Below are positions 25,204 through 34,213 of a stretch of DNA of 64,000 nt, in pieces (within the stretch, counting starts at the first letter, position 1; the number at the start of each line of letters is the position of its first letter). This DNA is from F22 sp963678855. GTDB lineage: Bacteria > Bacteroidota > Bacteroidia > Bacteroidales > Bacteroidaceae. A program made the translations under genes and the position numbers. The stretch spans positions 744,001-808,000 of the forward strand of contig OY787448.1 of NCBI GenBank assembly GCA_963678855.1, read 5' to 3'. The notes beneath the pieces are model-generated. The model searched no databases, had not been told where the DNA came from, and saw only the letters and a program-made list of their open reading frames with translations.

Positions 25204-27708
25204 TTATTTCTTTTTCTCAATCTTCCCATGAACACGTATGACCGTAAACGAATAAGCAGGCATCGAATACGAAAAATCCGTTCCTTTTAATTCAAAATCG
25301 GTATAAACTGGTTTCAGGTCTTGATCGGTAGGATCAGACGTTAAAAGGATTTTTGATGCTGTCGAATTGTCCAACGCAAAATGATCCATTTTAATCTGAG
25401 TATTCACTTTGACTGGTAGCATGTTGACCAGTTTCAAGATATAATCACCTGTATCTCCATCGCGTACAACAGACACAGCGATACGCTTCTTCACGGCATC
25501 ACGCTTATTGTTCAAGCTGACCACAGACGGCACATACTCTGTTCCAGCATTTTGTCCGTACATTTGCTGCGTATAATACCCCACAGTTAGTTTCACTTTG
25601 GTATTATTAAAATAAATCAAATCGGGATTCCACTGCGTGTGCCCCTCTTTGGCCAATAAAGGCGCATAAGAAGCCATAGATACAATATCACCGTTTCGCT
25701 CCACCGACGTCAAATAAAGGGCTTCTGCCAAAGCAGTTTCTAAATTATTGGGACGACCAGGCAAATGAGCGGCATATTCTCCCAAATAGACCTTCGGTTT
25801 ACTACGGTCGTAATGGTCGTAAAAATCTTGATTGTGAATAAACCAACCTGGTGGAACATAATAATGCTCATCGACAATCGCTACATTTAATTGGGAAGCC
25901 AACGCCCAACCTTCATCATAATCAGAGCCTTCGTAGAAAGGTCCAGTCGTGCCGATGACCGTAATTTCAGGATGCTTTTCTTTAATGGCATTAAATATCA
26001 TCGTAAAACGTTCCTTGAAAACATCTGTAATCATATCTTCATTGCCAATGCCAATAAATTTTAAATTGAATGGTTTGGGGTGCCCTGCTTCCGCACGCTT
26101 TCGCCCCCACACAGTTTTCCGTGCATCACCATTGGCATATTCAATCAAGTCAAGTACATCCTGGATGTATTTGTTCATCTGTTCCATCGGAATACCGCCC
26201 TGCTGACCATAGTGCTCCACTTCATTTTTAGCACCATGCGAACAAGTACCTGAATTTTGGCAAGGTACACCAGCAGCCAATACAGGTACTGGTGCGGCTC
26301 CTATATCTTCGCAAAACTGGAAGTACTCGAAATAACCCAGTCCGCGTGTTTGATGATACCCCCAAAGATTACGCAAAGGCTTACGTGCTTCCAATGCACC
26401 GATAGATCCTTTCCAATCGTACATATTGTCAATACCATCTCCATGAGCGACACAACCACCAGGGAAACGGACAAAACGAGGTTTTAAATCGGCCAATGCC
26501 TGTGCCAAATCGGCACGTAACCCATTCTTGTGTCCTTTGAAAGTCTTTTGTGGGAAAAGGGAAATCATATCCAAGTCATATCTTCCCTTTTCTTGTGGAA
26601 TAATTGCCAATACAGCAGAAGAGGCATCCTGCTTTACACTAAGAATAGCTTTCTGTTTATTCCATTTTTTCCTTGTTGCATGTATAGTAGTTTGTGCAAG
26701 TACTGTTCCTTTTTCATCTAGTAATTTCACTAGTACTTTGCCACCTTTGCTGCCTTCTGCCACACGAACAAATGCTGAGAAGTCGTATTTGTCTCCTTTT
26801 TTCAAAGCAATCCCATCAAAGCCTTTATTGCACAAAGCAACTCCTGGTTGAAGCACATTAAACACGGCATAATGAGGGTTATTGGCATGGATGGAATGAT
26901 TGATTGCGATATCTAGTGTACCACCCTTTCCACTTGTGTACCAGGCATAGGTGTTGTTCCATTTTTTAGGCGAGCCATCTTTCAAGGAGTATTCAAAATC
27001 GCGGTTTTGTATCAATTCGGCATAAAGACCACCATCAGCTGCGTAGTTTATATCCTCAAAGAAAATTCCAATTAGATGGTCACTAATTGATTTGCTTTGG
27101 GCAGCATCGACCTGCATAACGGCATCTACCGCTTGCAATCCAGCAAAGCGAGTACTGTCCTGCTCGGTACGTTCGTCATTCTGCATCTGACGAATTTTTT
27201 GATGATCGGCATAGCGTATCAACTGTTCAACTGTTGCAAACGGAACGCGTTGTACCCAGCCCTTTTCTTCTATCCCGTTTAAAACAATAGTTTTCTCAAA
27301 AGTAGAATGTACATTTTGAGGTATATATTTTAAACTATCGACTGGGGTAAAATAATGCTGCGGACTCCATTTCAACAAATCGGGGGAACTGGCGTGAGCC
27401 AAGACTTTACCATTCTGAGTGGCTGTCCAAAGGCAATGCCACTCTCCATCAGCCTGACTTTGCATTAAGTGAGGACGAAACATTTTTTTCTGCCACCCCC
27501 ATGGTCCGAAATCACATCGCACATAATTATATCTATCGGCAATGGAAAACCACTCATTGGCATCCGTACTCCAAGCAAACATAAGTCCACTTCGCCCATT
27601 GGCATCGGCATAAGAAAAAAGAAAAACCGAATCAGATTGGTTCGCCCGTAAGGAAATGGGCAACAATAACAAAAAATATAGACTTAATTGTTTTAATAAG
27701 CTATTCAT
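25204..27708 (-). CDS. Alpha-L-arabinofuranosidase, GH51, with N-terminal GH43-like domain
   Basis: The 834-residue protein starts with a signal peptide, then ~165 residues that read like part of a five-bladed GH43 propeller (SVFLFSYADANGRSGLMFAW, WTATQNGKVLAHASS, LLKWSPQHYF), too short for a complete fold and without an evident catalytic set. From about residue 205 it is GH51: LIGIFFEDINYAADGGLYAE, a binding-domain insert, FIGIGNEDM with the acid/base Glu, and KVYLGEYAAH with the probable nucleophile. It removes arabinofuranose side groups or ends. Second gene downstream of the double GH43. Confidence 0.9.
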   Translation of the reverse strand: MNSLLKQLSLYFLLLLPISLRANQSDSVFLFSYADANGRSGLMFAWSTDANEWFSIADRYNYVRCDFGPWGWQKKMFRPHLMQSQADGEWHCLWTATQNGKVLAHASSPDLLKWSPQHYFTPVDSLKYIPQNVHSTFEKTIVLNGIEEKGWVQRVPFATVEQLIRYADHQKIRQMQNDERTEQDSTRFAGLQAVDAVMQVDAAQSKSISDHLIGIFFEDINYAADGGLYAELIQNRDFEYSLKDGSPKKWNNTYAWYTSGKGGTLDIAINHSIHANNPHYAVFNVLQPGVALCNKGFDGIALKKGDKYDFSAFVRVAEGSKGGKVLVKLLDEKGTVLAQTTIHATRKKWNKQKAILSVKQDASSAVLAIIPQEKGRYDLDMISLFPQKTFKGHKNGLRADLAQALADLKPRFVRFPGGCVAHGDGIDNMYDWKGSIGALEARKPLRNLWGYHQTRGLGYFEYFQFCEDIGAAPVPVLAAGVPCQNSGTCSHGAKNEVEHYGQQGGIPMEQMNKYIQDVLDLIEYANGDARKTVWGRKRAEAGHPKPFNLKFIGIGNEDMITDVFKERFTMIFNAIKEKHPEITVIGTTGPFYEGSDYDEGWALASQLNVAIVDEHYYVPPGWFIHNQDFYDHYDRSKPKVYLGEYAAHLPGRPNNLETALAEALYLTSVERNGDIVSMASYAPLLAKEGHTQWNPDLIYFNNTKVKLTVGYYTQQMYGQNAGTEYVPSVVSLNNKRDAVKKRIAVSVVRDGDTGDYILKLVNMLPVKVNTQIKMDHFALDNSTASKILLTSDPTDQDLKPVYTDFELKGTDFSYSMPAYSFTVIRVHGKIEKKK

Positions 27709-27802
27709 AGACAGTTCGTTTTAAATCATATCAAATCAATTGAACAAAAAAATATTGCAGACACCGCAAGAATACTCCTGCACATCTTTCCCTCATACTA
27801 TA

Positions 27803-29725
27803 TTAAGATGCAGGATGTACTGGCTTAATCGTACCATCTTGATTAAATTCCATTTGGTCAATACACACTTCACGATGAATGCCTGGATTGTCTTTGAGAT
27901 AGTTCTTATTAATGCGATGGTACACTATGACCCACTTATCTGTATCGGGAATATGCAACACGGCATTGTGCCCTGTACCATATATTTCTTTTTCAGGATG
28001 CTGAATTAAAACAACTGGATTCTTGGCCACTTGAATGGGTCCAAGTGGAGATTTGGATGTACCGTAAGCCACATGATAGTTGGCCGAACCAGTATCATCT
28101 ACCGACCACATGAAATAATAAAGTCCCTTACGGTAAAACACATAAGGAGCTTCTCTATAGGCATAATCCTGCAAAGTCCCTCCTTCTGGAGTCATCACAG
28201 TAATGCTTTTTTCATTTATCGAAGTCATATCTTGATTCAATTCCGCTCCTGCCATATAGCCATTGCCCCAAAACAAGTAGGATTTTCCTGAAACAGGGTC
28301 GGTAAAAACATCCACATCAATCTGTTGTCCACCGCCAACAGGAGATTTTGACACGATAGAATGCCCCAAATCTGTAAATGGACCGATAGGCGAGTCAGCA
28401 ATCGCCACACCTATTTGCTTCCCTTCGCCATGTACAGGATTCCCACTGTAATAAAGGAAATATGTGTACTTGCCTTGTATGAGTTTTTCTTCAATGCATG
28501 GAGCCCACGCATTGCCATTTGCCCAAGAGACCTGCTCCGATTTCAAATCCAAGATTACGCCTTCATTCTTCCAGTTATGTAAATCGGACGAAGAAAAGAC
28601 GCTGAAGCTCCATCCACCCCAGCCTTTATGTCCGTCTGTGGTCGAATACATATAGTATTTTCCTGTTTGCTTAGAATATAAGATTTCAGGGTCGGCATGG
28701 AAGCCCGATAATACTGGATTGACAGACAACTTGTCGGACTTGGCTGGCTTGCCCCATTTCTCTGTAATTCGATTCAATTCAGCACGGGTGATAGACATAA
28801 CCGTACCATGACGTGGATGAAAATTCATCTTCACCTCTTTATCTATGGTTTTAAAATTTTTCAGGTCAGTGCTTTCCGTAAATTGATATTTTCCTTTGAT
28901 ATACACATCGTACATCAAAATATACTTGTTTTGATTGGTTAGTTTGAACACACAACTACCTTCAACAGATTCTTTAGTCTGTTGCTTGTAATCAGTAGAT
29001 TCTGTCCATTGCCCTGAAGTCAACTGAGTGGTTGTAGCAACCTTTATCCCATTGCCATGTCCTTCTGTTTTGTAAAACAAATAATACGTACCATCTTTAC
29101 AAATGATATCTCCATCAATACATGATTTTTTATCTTGAGGAACAAAAAGTTCTTTAGGTTCCCCTTCTAAATTTGTGAAATCCTTATTGGCATAAGCATA
29201 ATAAATAATATCTGGTCCATCTCCATGTTTCATAGACCAATACACCATATACTTACCGTTTGTCGGATCAAAGATGATTTGTGGTGCCCATACTCGCTTT
29301 AAATCTTCTTGATTTTGATACTGTTGTTGAATATTGACCACGGCATGTGACCAATGTACCAAATCGGTTGATTTGAGCAATACCATAGCTCGATTGGAAT
29401 CCCACCCATTGGCCGATACCATATCTGTAGCCACCATATAGAATGTTTTGCCATCTTCACATCTAAGGATATATGGGTCGCGTACTCCACCTGTCGAACT
29501 AATTACTTTGGAATCAATAACTGGTTTGTTATTATTCAAAGCTTGATAAGTGTACCCATCCGAACTGATGGCATAGCATATAGCCTCTTGACTGATGTCA
29601 TTGCCAGTGAAGTAGACAAACAGATACCCCCCATCATCGTGAGAAGAGGTACAGGATGTGATTAGAGCAACTAAGGCCAACAAGCCTACGTGCATTATTC
29701 GTTTTTTCAATTGTATTAAATTCAT
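27803..29725 (-). CDS. Double-domain glycoside hydrolase family 43 lipoprotein
   Basis: The 640-residue lipoprotein (LITSC signal) holds two consecutive GH43 propellers. Domain 1 (~30-310) has GVRDPYILRCEDGKTFYMVA with the catalytic base Asp and CIDGDIICKDGTYYLFYK. Domain 2 (~330-640) has SGFHADPEILYSKQTGKYYM, AYREAPYVFYRKGLYYFMWS with the general acid Glu and GTGHNAVLHI, a pattern of arabinanase or arabinofuranosidase/xylosidase members. Surface-anchored or periplasmic arabinan cleavage is likely; exact linkage is not clear. It is 41 bases after the GH35 gene. Confidence 0.9.
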   Translation of the reverse strand: MNLIQLKKRIMHVGLLALVALITSCTSSHDDGGYLFVYFTGNDISQEAICYAISSDGYTYQALNNNKPVIDSKVISSTGGVRDPYILRCEDGKTFYMVATDMVSANGWDSNRAMVLLKSTDLVHWSHAVVNIQQQYQNQEDLKRVWAPQIIFDPTNGKYMVYWSMKHGDGPDIIYYAYANKDFTNLEGEPKELFVPQDKKSCIDGDIICKDGTYYLFYKTEGHGNGIKVATTTQLTSGQWTESTDYKQQTKESVEGSCVFKLTNQNKYILMYDVYIKGKYQFTESTDLKNFKTIDKEVKMNFHPRHGTVMSITRAELNRITEKWGKPAKSDKLSVNPVLSGFHADPEILYSKQTGKYYMYSTTDGHKGWGGWSFSVFSSSDLHNWKNEGVILDLKSEQVSWANGNAWAPCIEEKLIQGKYTYFLYYSGNPVHGEGKQIGVAIADSPIGPFTDLGHSIVSKSPVGGGQQIDVDVFTDPVSGKSYLFWGNGYMAGAELNQDMTSINEKSITVMTPEGGTLQDYAYREAPYVFYRKGLYYFMWSVDDTGSANYHVAYGTSKSPLGPIQVAKNPVVLIQHPEKEIYGTGHNAVLHIPDTDKWVIVYHRINKNYLKDNPGIHREVCIDQMEFNQDGTIKPVHPAS

Positions 29726-29766
29726 GATATTATTTGGTTATATAGATTATCTATCAATAATAGTAT

Positions 29767-32172
29767 TTACTTATAGCTGAAAGGATCTGCCTTTACGTAT
29801 ATCTTGTAGTCTTTGATACCTCCTGGTACTGTACTCTCCATACGAGGAAGATACTGTACAGCACTCACAGTGTGTACGGCTCCTAGATCAATAACCACCG
29901 AATGGGGATATTGCTTACCCTTTTCGGTACTCCAGTAAGTCGATTCTTGTAAGTCAAAGCTTTTGTCGGCCGATCTATTGACATGAGCCACATCTTCACT
30001 ATCTGCATAGGTAACGACCCAAGGTTCACGAGATAAACGTTCTCCATTTTTATCCAACACATACATCTCTGCAACACATGCCATTTCCTTGCCATCTTGA
30101 GCATTCAAAGCTTCTAGACAAATATAACGTCCTGTATAAGGCTTGTCAAAGGTCACTTCTTGCCAACCATTACCTGGTTTGAACTGTCCTGATACAACAG
30201 GCTTTTCAACTGAAAGATTAAGTGTTTGTCCTTCTTTTCTATGAGTAAGAGGTTTCTGTACCAATAATTGATCAAGCAATGGCTTTTTCAGTCCTTCACA
30301 TTTGGCTTCTTTAGGACCGATGACATCAAAAACGATAATTTCGTTTTTGCCTTTCTTCAACCAACAGCCAGGCATATACAACGTTTGTTGAGGACCGATT
30401 TCCCAAATTCGTCCCATGGCATGTCCATTTACATACACCAAACCTTTACCCCAAGTTTCAAAATTCAGGAAAGTATCACTCGGCTTTTTCACGTAGAATG
30501 TACCACGATAACATCCAGGAATACGTTGCCCTTTGTTGTCTGTCAACGACTGGATAGGTGTAAACTTCATGTGATTATAAAAGGCATAAGTATCTTCAAT
30601 ATTAAAGACCTCCCAATTTTTTAGATCACAAACAAAAGGACGGCGATCAACTTGGATAGTCAACTCTACCTTTTTGGTAATTCCCTTATAGTCTTTGATA
30701 GCGCGACCAAAATTGATACGTCCCATCGCTTCAACCAAGATATCAAGTTGCCCCCCTTTGGCGGTCACTGGCAAAGTTAATTGTTTTTCACCGTTTCTAC
30801 GATCTAACCTACCAATAAATTGACCATCCACAAATACTTGGGCATAATCATGCACATCATGTATCGTCAATAAAGAAGGCGTTGTCAATTGAGGTAAAGT
30901 CGTGCGATATAAAATACTACCAAACCCTTGATTGTATTCCTCCATAGTACGAATGTTTTCGTCCTTTTTGGCTTTTGGAAGATTGCTAAACAAAGGAGCA
31001 ACTTCAGTAAGCTGGAATGCTGAGATATGAATAGGCCTGATAAGCTTTGGTACCCTAGGTAACTTTTTACCATCCGTGTATTTCGCCAAAGTCTTGCGAA
31101 GCATCCAATATTTAGGAGTCGTTTGACCAGATTCACTGATAGGAGCATCGTAATCATATGAAGTTACATCGGGAGCAAAACCAGGAGAATTGGCACCAGC
31201 CCAATGTCCCCAATTGGTTCCTCCGTGTGTCATATACAAACTAAAGGAAATATGTTTAGAAAGCATTTCGTTAATTCCTGCAATCATATCGTCGGATGGA
31301 CGAGTTTCGTGGTTCCCTCCCCACTTGTCGAACCATCCACTCCAAAACTCACTACACATCAATGGAGTATCTGGACGCAATTGCTTCAGCTTGGCAAATT
31401 GTTGGTCGATGTTGGCACCAGTACCAAAATTCATAGTCCACAATAAATCGTCCAATCCATTATGTGTAAAGTTAGACGACCAATCGCATTGAAACAAAGT
31501 AACCTCTCCAAAGTACTTGCGTACAATATCTCGTATTTGAGAAATATAGGTCTTATTTTGACCATAAGAACCATATTCATTCTCAACTTGCACCATAATA
31601 ATAGGGCCACCTTTTTCAACGGTTAAGTTGGCCACTTGCTCAGCTACCGCCTTTTGGAAAGTATCTACTCGTTGAATAAAATACGGATCAGACTCACGTA
31701 GTCGGATATCTTTCTTCTTAAGCAACCACCATGGCAATCCACCCATTTCCCACTCTGCACACACATAGGGACCAGGACGAAGAATAACATACATTTCATT
31801 AGCCTGACAAAGACGACAGAACTCAGCTAAATCATTTTGACCAGTAAAATCAAATTGACCTGGTTGCGATTCATGAGCATTCCAAAAGACATATAAACAA
31901 ACGGTATTCATCCCCAAAGCTTTACAAAGCTTGATACGCTGATCCCAATATGGTTTGGGGATACGTGGATAATGTAACTCGGCTGCTTTGATAACAAAAG
32001 GTTGACCATTCAACAAAAAGGTTTGCTTCCCAATTGCAAATTGATCATGCTTATTTGTTTGGGCTACACTTGTTAAAGAGCTCAATAGTAGAAGGGATAA
32101 AACGAAGGTTTTAACCACATGCCAAGATGCGAATCTTTTTAGACATTCCACTTGTTTGTTTACTAATACCAT
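29767..32172 (-). CDS. Beta-galactosidase, GH35, secreted
   Basis: From the ATG at 32172 the protein is about 801 residues: a signal peptide (LSLLLLSSLTSVAQ), then the GH35 barrel with ELHYPRIPKPYWDQRI, VENEYGSYG (acid/base Glu) and PLMCSEFWSGWF (nucleophile Glu), followed by beta-sandwich domains and a C-terminal discoidin-like region (STYWSTEKGKQYPHSVVIDL). The frame is open to 32292, but the promoter at 32225-32232 lies inside that extension and the signal peptide follows 32172, so the shorter start is chosen. It likely removes galactose from pectic galactan or arabinogalactan. Confidence 0.92.
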   Translation of the reverse strand: MVLVNKQVECLKRFASWHVVKTFVLSLLLLSSLTSVAQTNKHDQFAIGKQTFLLNGQPFVIKAAELHYPRIPKPYWDQRIKLCKALGMNTVCLYVFWNAHESQPGQFDFTGQNDLAEFCRLCQANEMYVILRPGPYVCAEWEMGGLPWWLLKKKDIRLRESDPYFIQRVDTFQKAVAEQVANLTVEKGGPIIMVQVENEYGSYGQNKTYISQIRDIVRKYFGEVTLFQCDWSSNFTHNGLDDLLWTMNFGTGANIDQQFAKLKQLRPDTPLMCSEFWSGWFDKWGGNHETRPSDDMIAGINEMLSKHISFSLYMTHGGTNWGHWAGANSPGFAPDVTSYDYDAPISESGQTTPKYWMLRKTLAKYTDGKKLPRVPKLIRPIHISAFQLTEVAPLFSNLPKAKKDENIRTMEEYNQGFGSILYRTTLPQLTTPSLLTIHDVHDYAQVFVDGQFIGRLDRRNGEKQLTLPVTAKGGQLDILVEAMGRINFGRAIKDYKGITKKVELTIQVDRRPFVCDLKNWEVFNIEDTYAFYNHMKFTPIQSLTDNKGQRIPGCYRGTFYVKKPSDTFLNFETWGKGLVYVNGHAMGRIWEIGPQQTLYMPGCWLKKGKNEIIVFDVIGPKEAKCEGLKKPLLDQLLVQKPLTHRKEGQTLNLSVEKPVVSGQFKPGNGWQEVTFDKPYTGRYICLEALNAQDGKEMACVAEMYVLDKNGERLSREPWVVTYADSEDVAHVNRSADKSFDLQESTYWSTEKGKQYPHSVVIDLGAVHTVSAVQYLPRMESTVPGGIKDYKIYVKADPFSYK

Positions 32173-32224
32173 ACTATTTTCTATAATTATTAATTGCTGA
32201 CTTGCACGCTTATAAATGCTTGGA

Positions 32225-32232
32225 CAAAAGTA
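32225..32232 (-). promoter_or_regulatory. -7 element of a promoter inside the locus, before the GH35 gene
   Basis: TACTTTTG on the minus strand, 53 bases before the chosen GH35 start. No good -33 box. A 24-bp palindrome lies about 50 bases upstream. Confidence 0.5.
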
Positions 32233-32280
32233 CATATAAAAGTCCCGCCTCATAAGTATATTTCTATCAAAAACACAATA

Positions 32281-32304
32281 GAAATCGTTCATACGAATGA
32301 TTTC
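32281..32304. promoter_or_regulatory. 24-bp imperfect palindrome between GH43 and GH35 genes
   Basis: GAAATCGTTCATACGAATGATTTC is palindromic except for one mismatch pair and one G-T pair. No T-tract follows on the minus strand, so an operator or processing hairpin is as likely as a terminator. Confidence 0.45.
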
Positions 32305-32336
32305 TCATGCTAAAGAACAATTAAAATTGCCTTACA

Positions 32337-33341
32337 TTATTGGACAGTAGTGTATAATCGACCAACTTTTAATGAGTCACCCGACAAATCCACTTCAAAT
32401 AAATGAGGTACACGTATGTACTTACCTTGTACAACTTTATGACTATGTACCGACATCAACCACTTTCCTTCGAAAGTCTTAAAGAGCATACCATGACCAT
32501 AATTGGGAGGAGTAATCGGTTGCTTAGCTTGTACCCACGGACCATCCAATGTGCCACTTTCTGAATACGCTACTCCTTGCGTATAATCACCAAATACCCA
32601 ACTTGTCCATATCGTTCCCAAGCGGCCTGTTTTTGTTCTAAACAACCAAGGACCATCTGTCACTCGATTAGGTAAGATCTTATCTCCCATTTTCTCTCTA
32701 CTCCATGGAGAATCACTAGCACGGAATAGAATTTTGCCTTCACCGATAGTACCGCTAAGATCAGGTTTCATCTCAATCTTTTCGACCGTGCCATTCATAT
32801 TCTGTATCCACTCATTGCAATACACCATATAAGGTTTACCATCTTGATCAACCCAGAACGTAGCATCTAGCGTAGCCTTGTTTGGAGGTAGATAAGTTAC
32901 ATCTCCATCCAAATGATATGGTCCTTCTGGAGAATCACTGACCAATACATGACTAGCACGACGTGGCACAGCAGAGCTCTTAACTGTGTCAATAGTAAGC
33001 GCATGATTGGTGAATGTAGCAAAATAATAATATTTACCTTTGTATTGATGTAGCTCGGCTGCCCATATTTCAGGATGAGAGCCCATCCATGAGTTACTAT
33101 CTATTTGGACCACATCATAAGGCCCAGTCCAAAAGCGCAAATCCTTACTTTTCCATAATTTACCTTGGGTACCAGTCATGTAATACATTTTTGTATTCTG
33201 ATCAGCCAAGATGCAAGGATCGCTAAGCATGATAGAATCCAATGTGGCACCCTTTTCTTGTTTTTCCGTACAGCTATAGCCAAATGGGATTAATAAAACC
33301 GCAGCCCAAAACAAACTGATAAGATATGCAGTATGCTTCAT
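32337..33341 (-). CDS. Glycoside hydrolase family 43 lipoprotein
   Basis: The 334-residue product has a lipoprotein signal (FGYSC) and one five-bladed propeller: IMLSDPCILADQNTKMYYMT with the catalytic base Asp, GSHPEIWAAELHQYKGKYYY with a family Glu, and LDATFWVDQDGKPYMVYCNE. The C-terminus (NYGHGMLFKTFEGKWLMSVH) is typical of GH43 arabinofuranosidase/xylosidase members. It lies 33 bases after a broken GH43 gene and 165 bases before the GH35 start. Linkage specificity cannot be read from sequence. Confidence 0.9.
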   Translation of the reverse strand: MKHTAYLISLFWAAVLLIPFGYSCTEKQEKGATLDSIMLSDPCILADQNTKMYYMTGTQGKLWKSKDLRFWTGPYDVVQIDSNSWMGSHPEIWAAELHQYKGKYYYFATFTNHALTIDTVKSSAVPRRASHVLVSDSPEGPYHLDGDVTYLPPNKATLDATFWVDQDGKPYMVYCNEWIQNMNGTVEKIEMKPDLSGTIGEGKILFRASDSPWSREKMGDKILPNRVTDGPWLFRTKTGRLGTIWTSWVFGDYTQGVAYSESGTLDGPWVQAKQPITPPNYGHGMLFKTFEGKWLMSVHSHKVVQGKYIRVPHLFEVDLSGDSLKVGRLYTTVQ

Positions 33342-33374
33342 AGTATTTCAAATTTAATTAATATGTTTATTGAT

Positions 33375-34055
33375 TCAAGTTGTCAAAAAAGTCCAAAATC
33401 CAAGCAGCATCCACTCAATGTAGGGAGTACCATCCTTATGAAATTGGACAGGTAGCCATATGTATCGGCTATCGCTTGGGAACTTAGAACACCAGATATC
33501 GGCTATAAAAATAAAAGCATCTTTCTTGCCTTAACTAGGAAGTATATACGTGCTTTGTCCGTTGAACGTACTTTGTGTGTTATTTCCGACACTAGGATTA
33601 GGATATTGTATCCAAGGTCCGTCTATCTTTTTTGCTGAAAATATTTGAGCCGATTTTGGAGCCCAACCAGTACATCCAGAAGTAATCACCCAATATACAC
33701 CATATTTCTTAAAGATAGCAGGTGCTTCGTTCATGCCACTCGCAGTCACACGAGTATATTTGCCACTGTGTGCCTGATAATCATCTGTTAATTCAGCGAT
33801 TTGTAGTATCATGTTTTCTTCTGAAGAATAGATGTGATAGGCTTTACCATCATCATCTACATACAAAGTCATATCACGCGCCATTTGCCCACCTGACAGA
33901 TCACGCTTAGTAAATAACCCTTAAATACGACATCACGCTAGTCTTCAGTCCAACATTTCTTATAATGATCCATACTCAACGTATCGGGTACAGTCAATTG
34001 CTTCTCATTCATATTAGCAGGCACATATCCTGCATTGACACGTCCAGAACGATCT
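33375..34055 (-). pseudogene. Broken GH43 gene, paralogue of the gene at 11196-12338
   Basis: Translated on the minus strand, the stretch follows the C-terminal ~225 residues of the intact GH43: RSGRVNAGYVPANM, then stop at ...HYKKCWTED, RDVVFKGLFTKRDLSGG, MARDMTLYVDDDGKAYHIYS, NEAPAIFKKYGVYWVITSG, QSTYILPS then a stop (CAA to TAA), GKKDAFIFIADIW and YIWLPVQFHKDGTPYIEW. The first ~150 codons, including the signal peptide, are missing. So it carries two nonsense mutations and a 5' deletion ending near 34055. Confidence 0.85.
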
Positions 34056-34131
34056 CATATAAGTTATTCTAACAAACTTATATACGTTATTTAAAAACCA
34101 TCCTTGTACACCTCAACAAAAACCATCTAAA

Positions 34132-34185
34132 TAGATAAGAAGCATCCAAATCCCCCATGATGAGAGATTGGATAGCTTCTATCTA
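34132..34185 (-). terminator. Hairpin after susD
   Basis: TAGATAAGAAGCATCCAAATC pairs with GATTGGATAGCTTCTATCTA with few mismatches. It may attenuate transcription between the SusC/SusD genes and the glycosidase genes, a common arrangement giving more SusCD than enzyme. Confidence 0.65.
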
Positions 34186-34213
34186 ACATTATTATCTATA
34201 TAATCACCTATCT

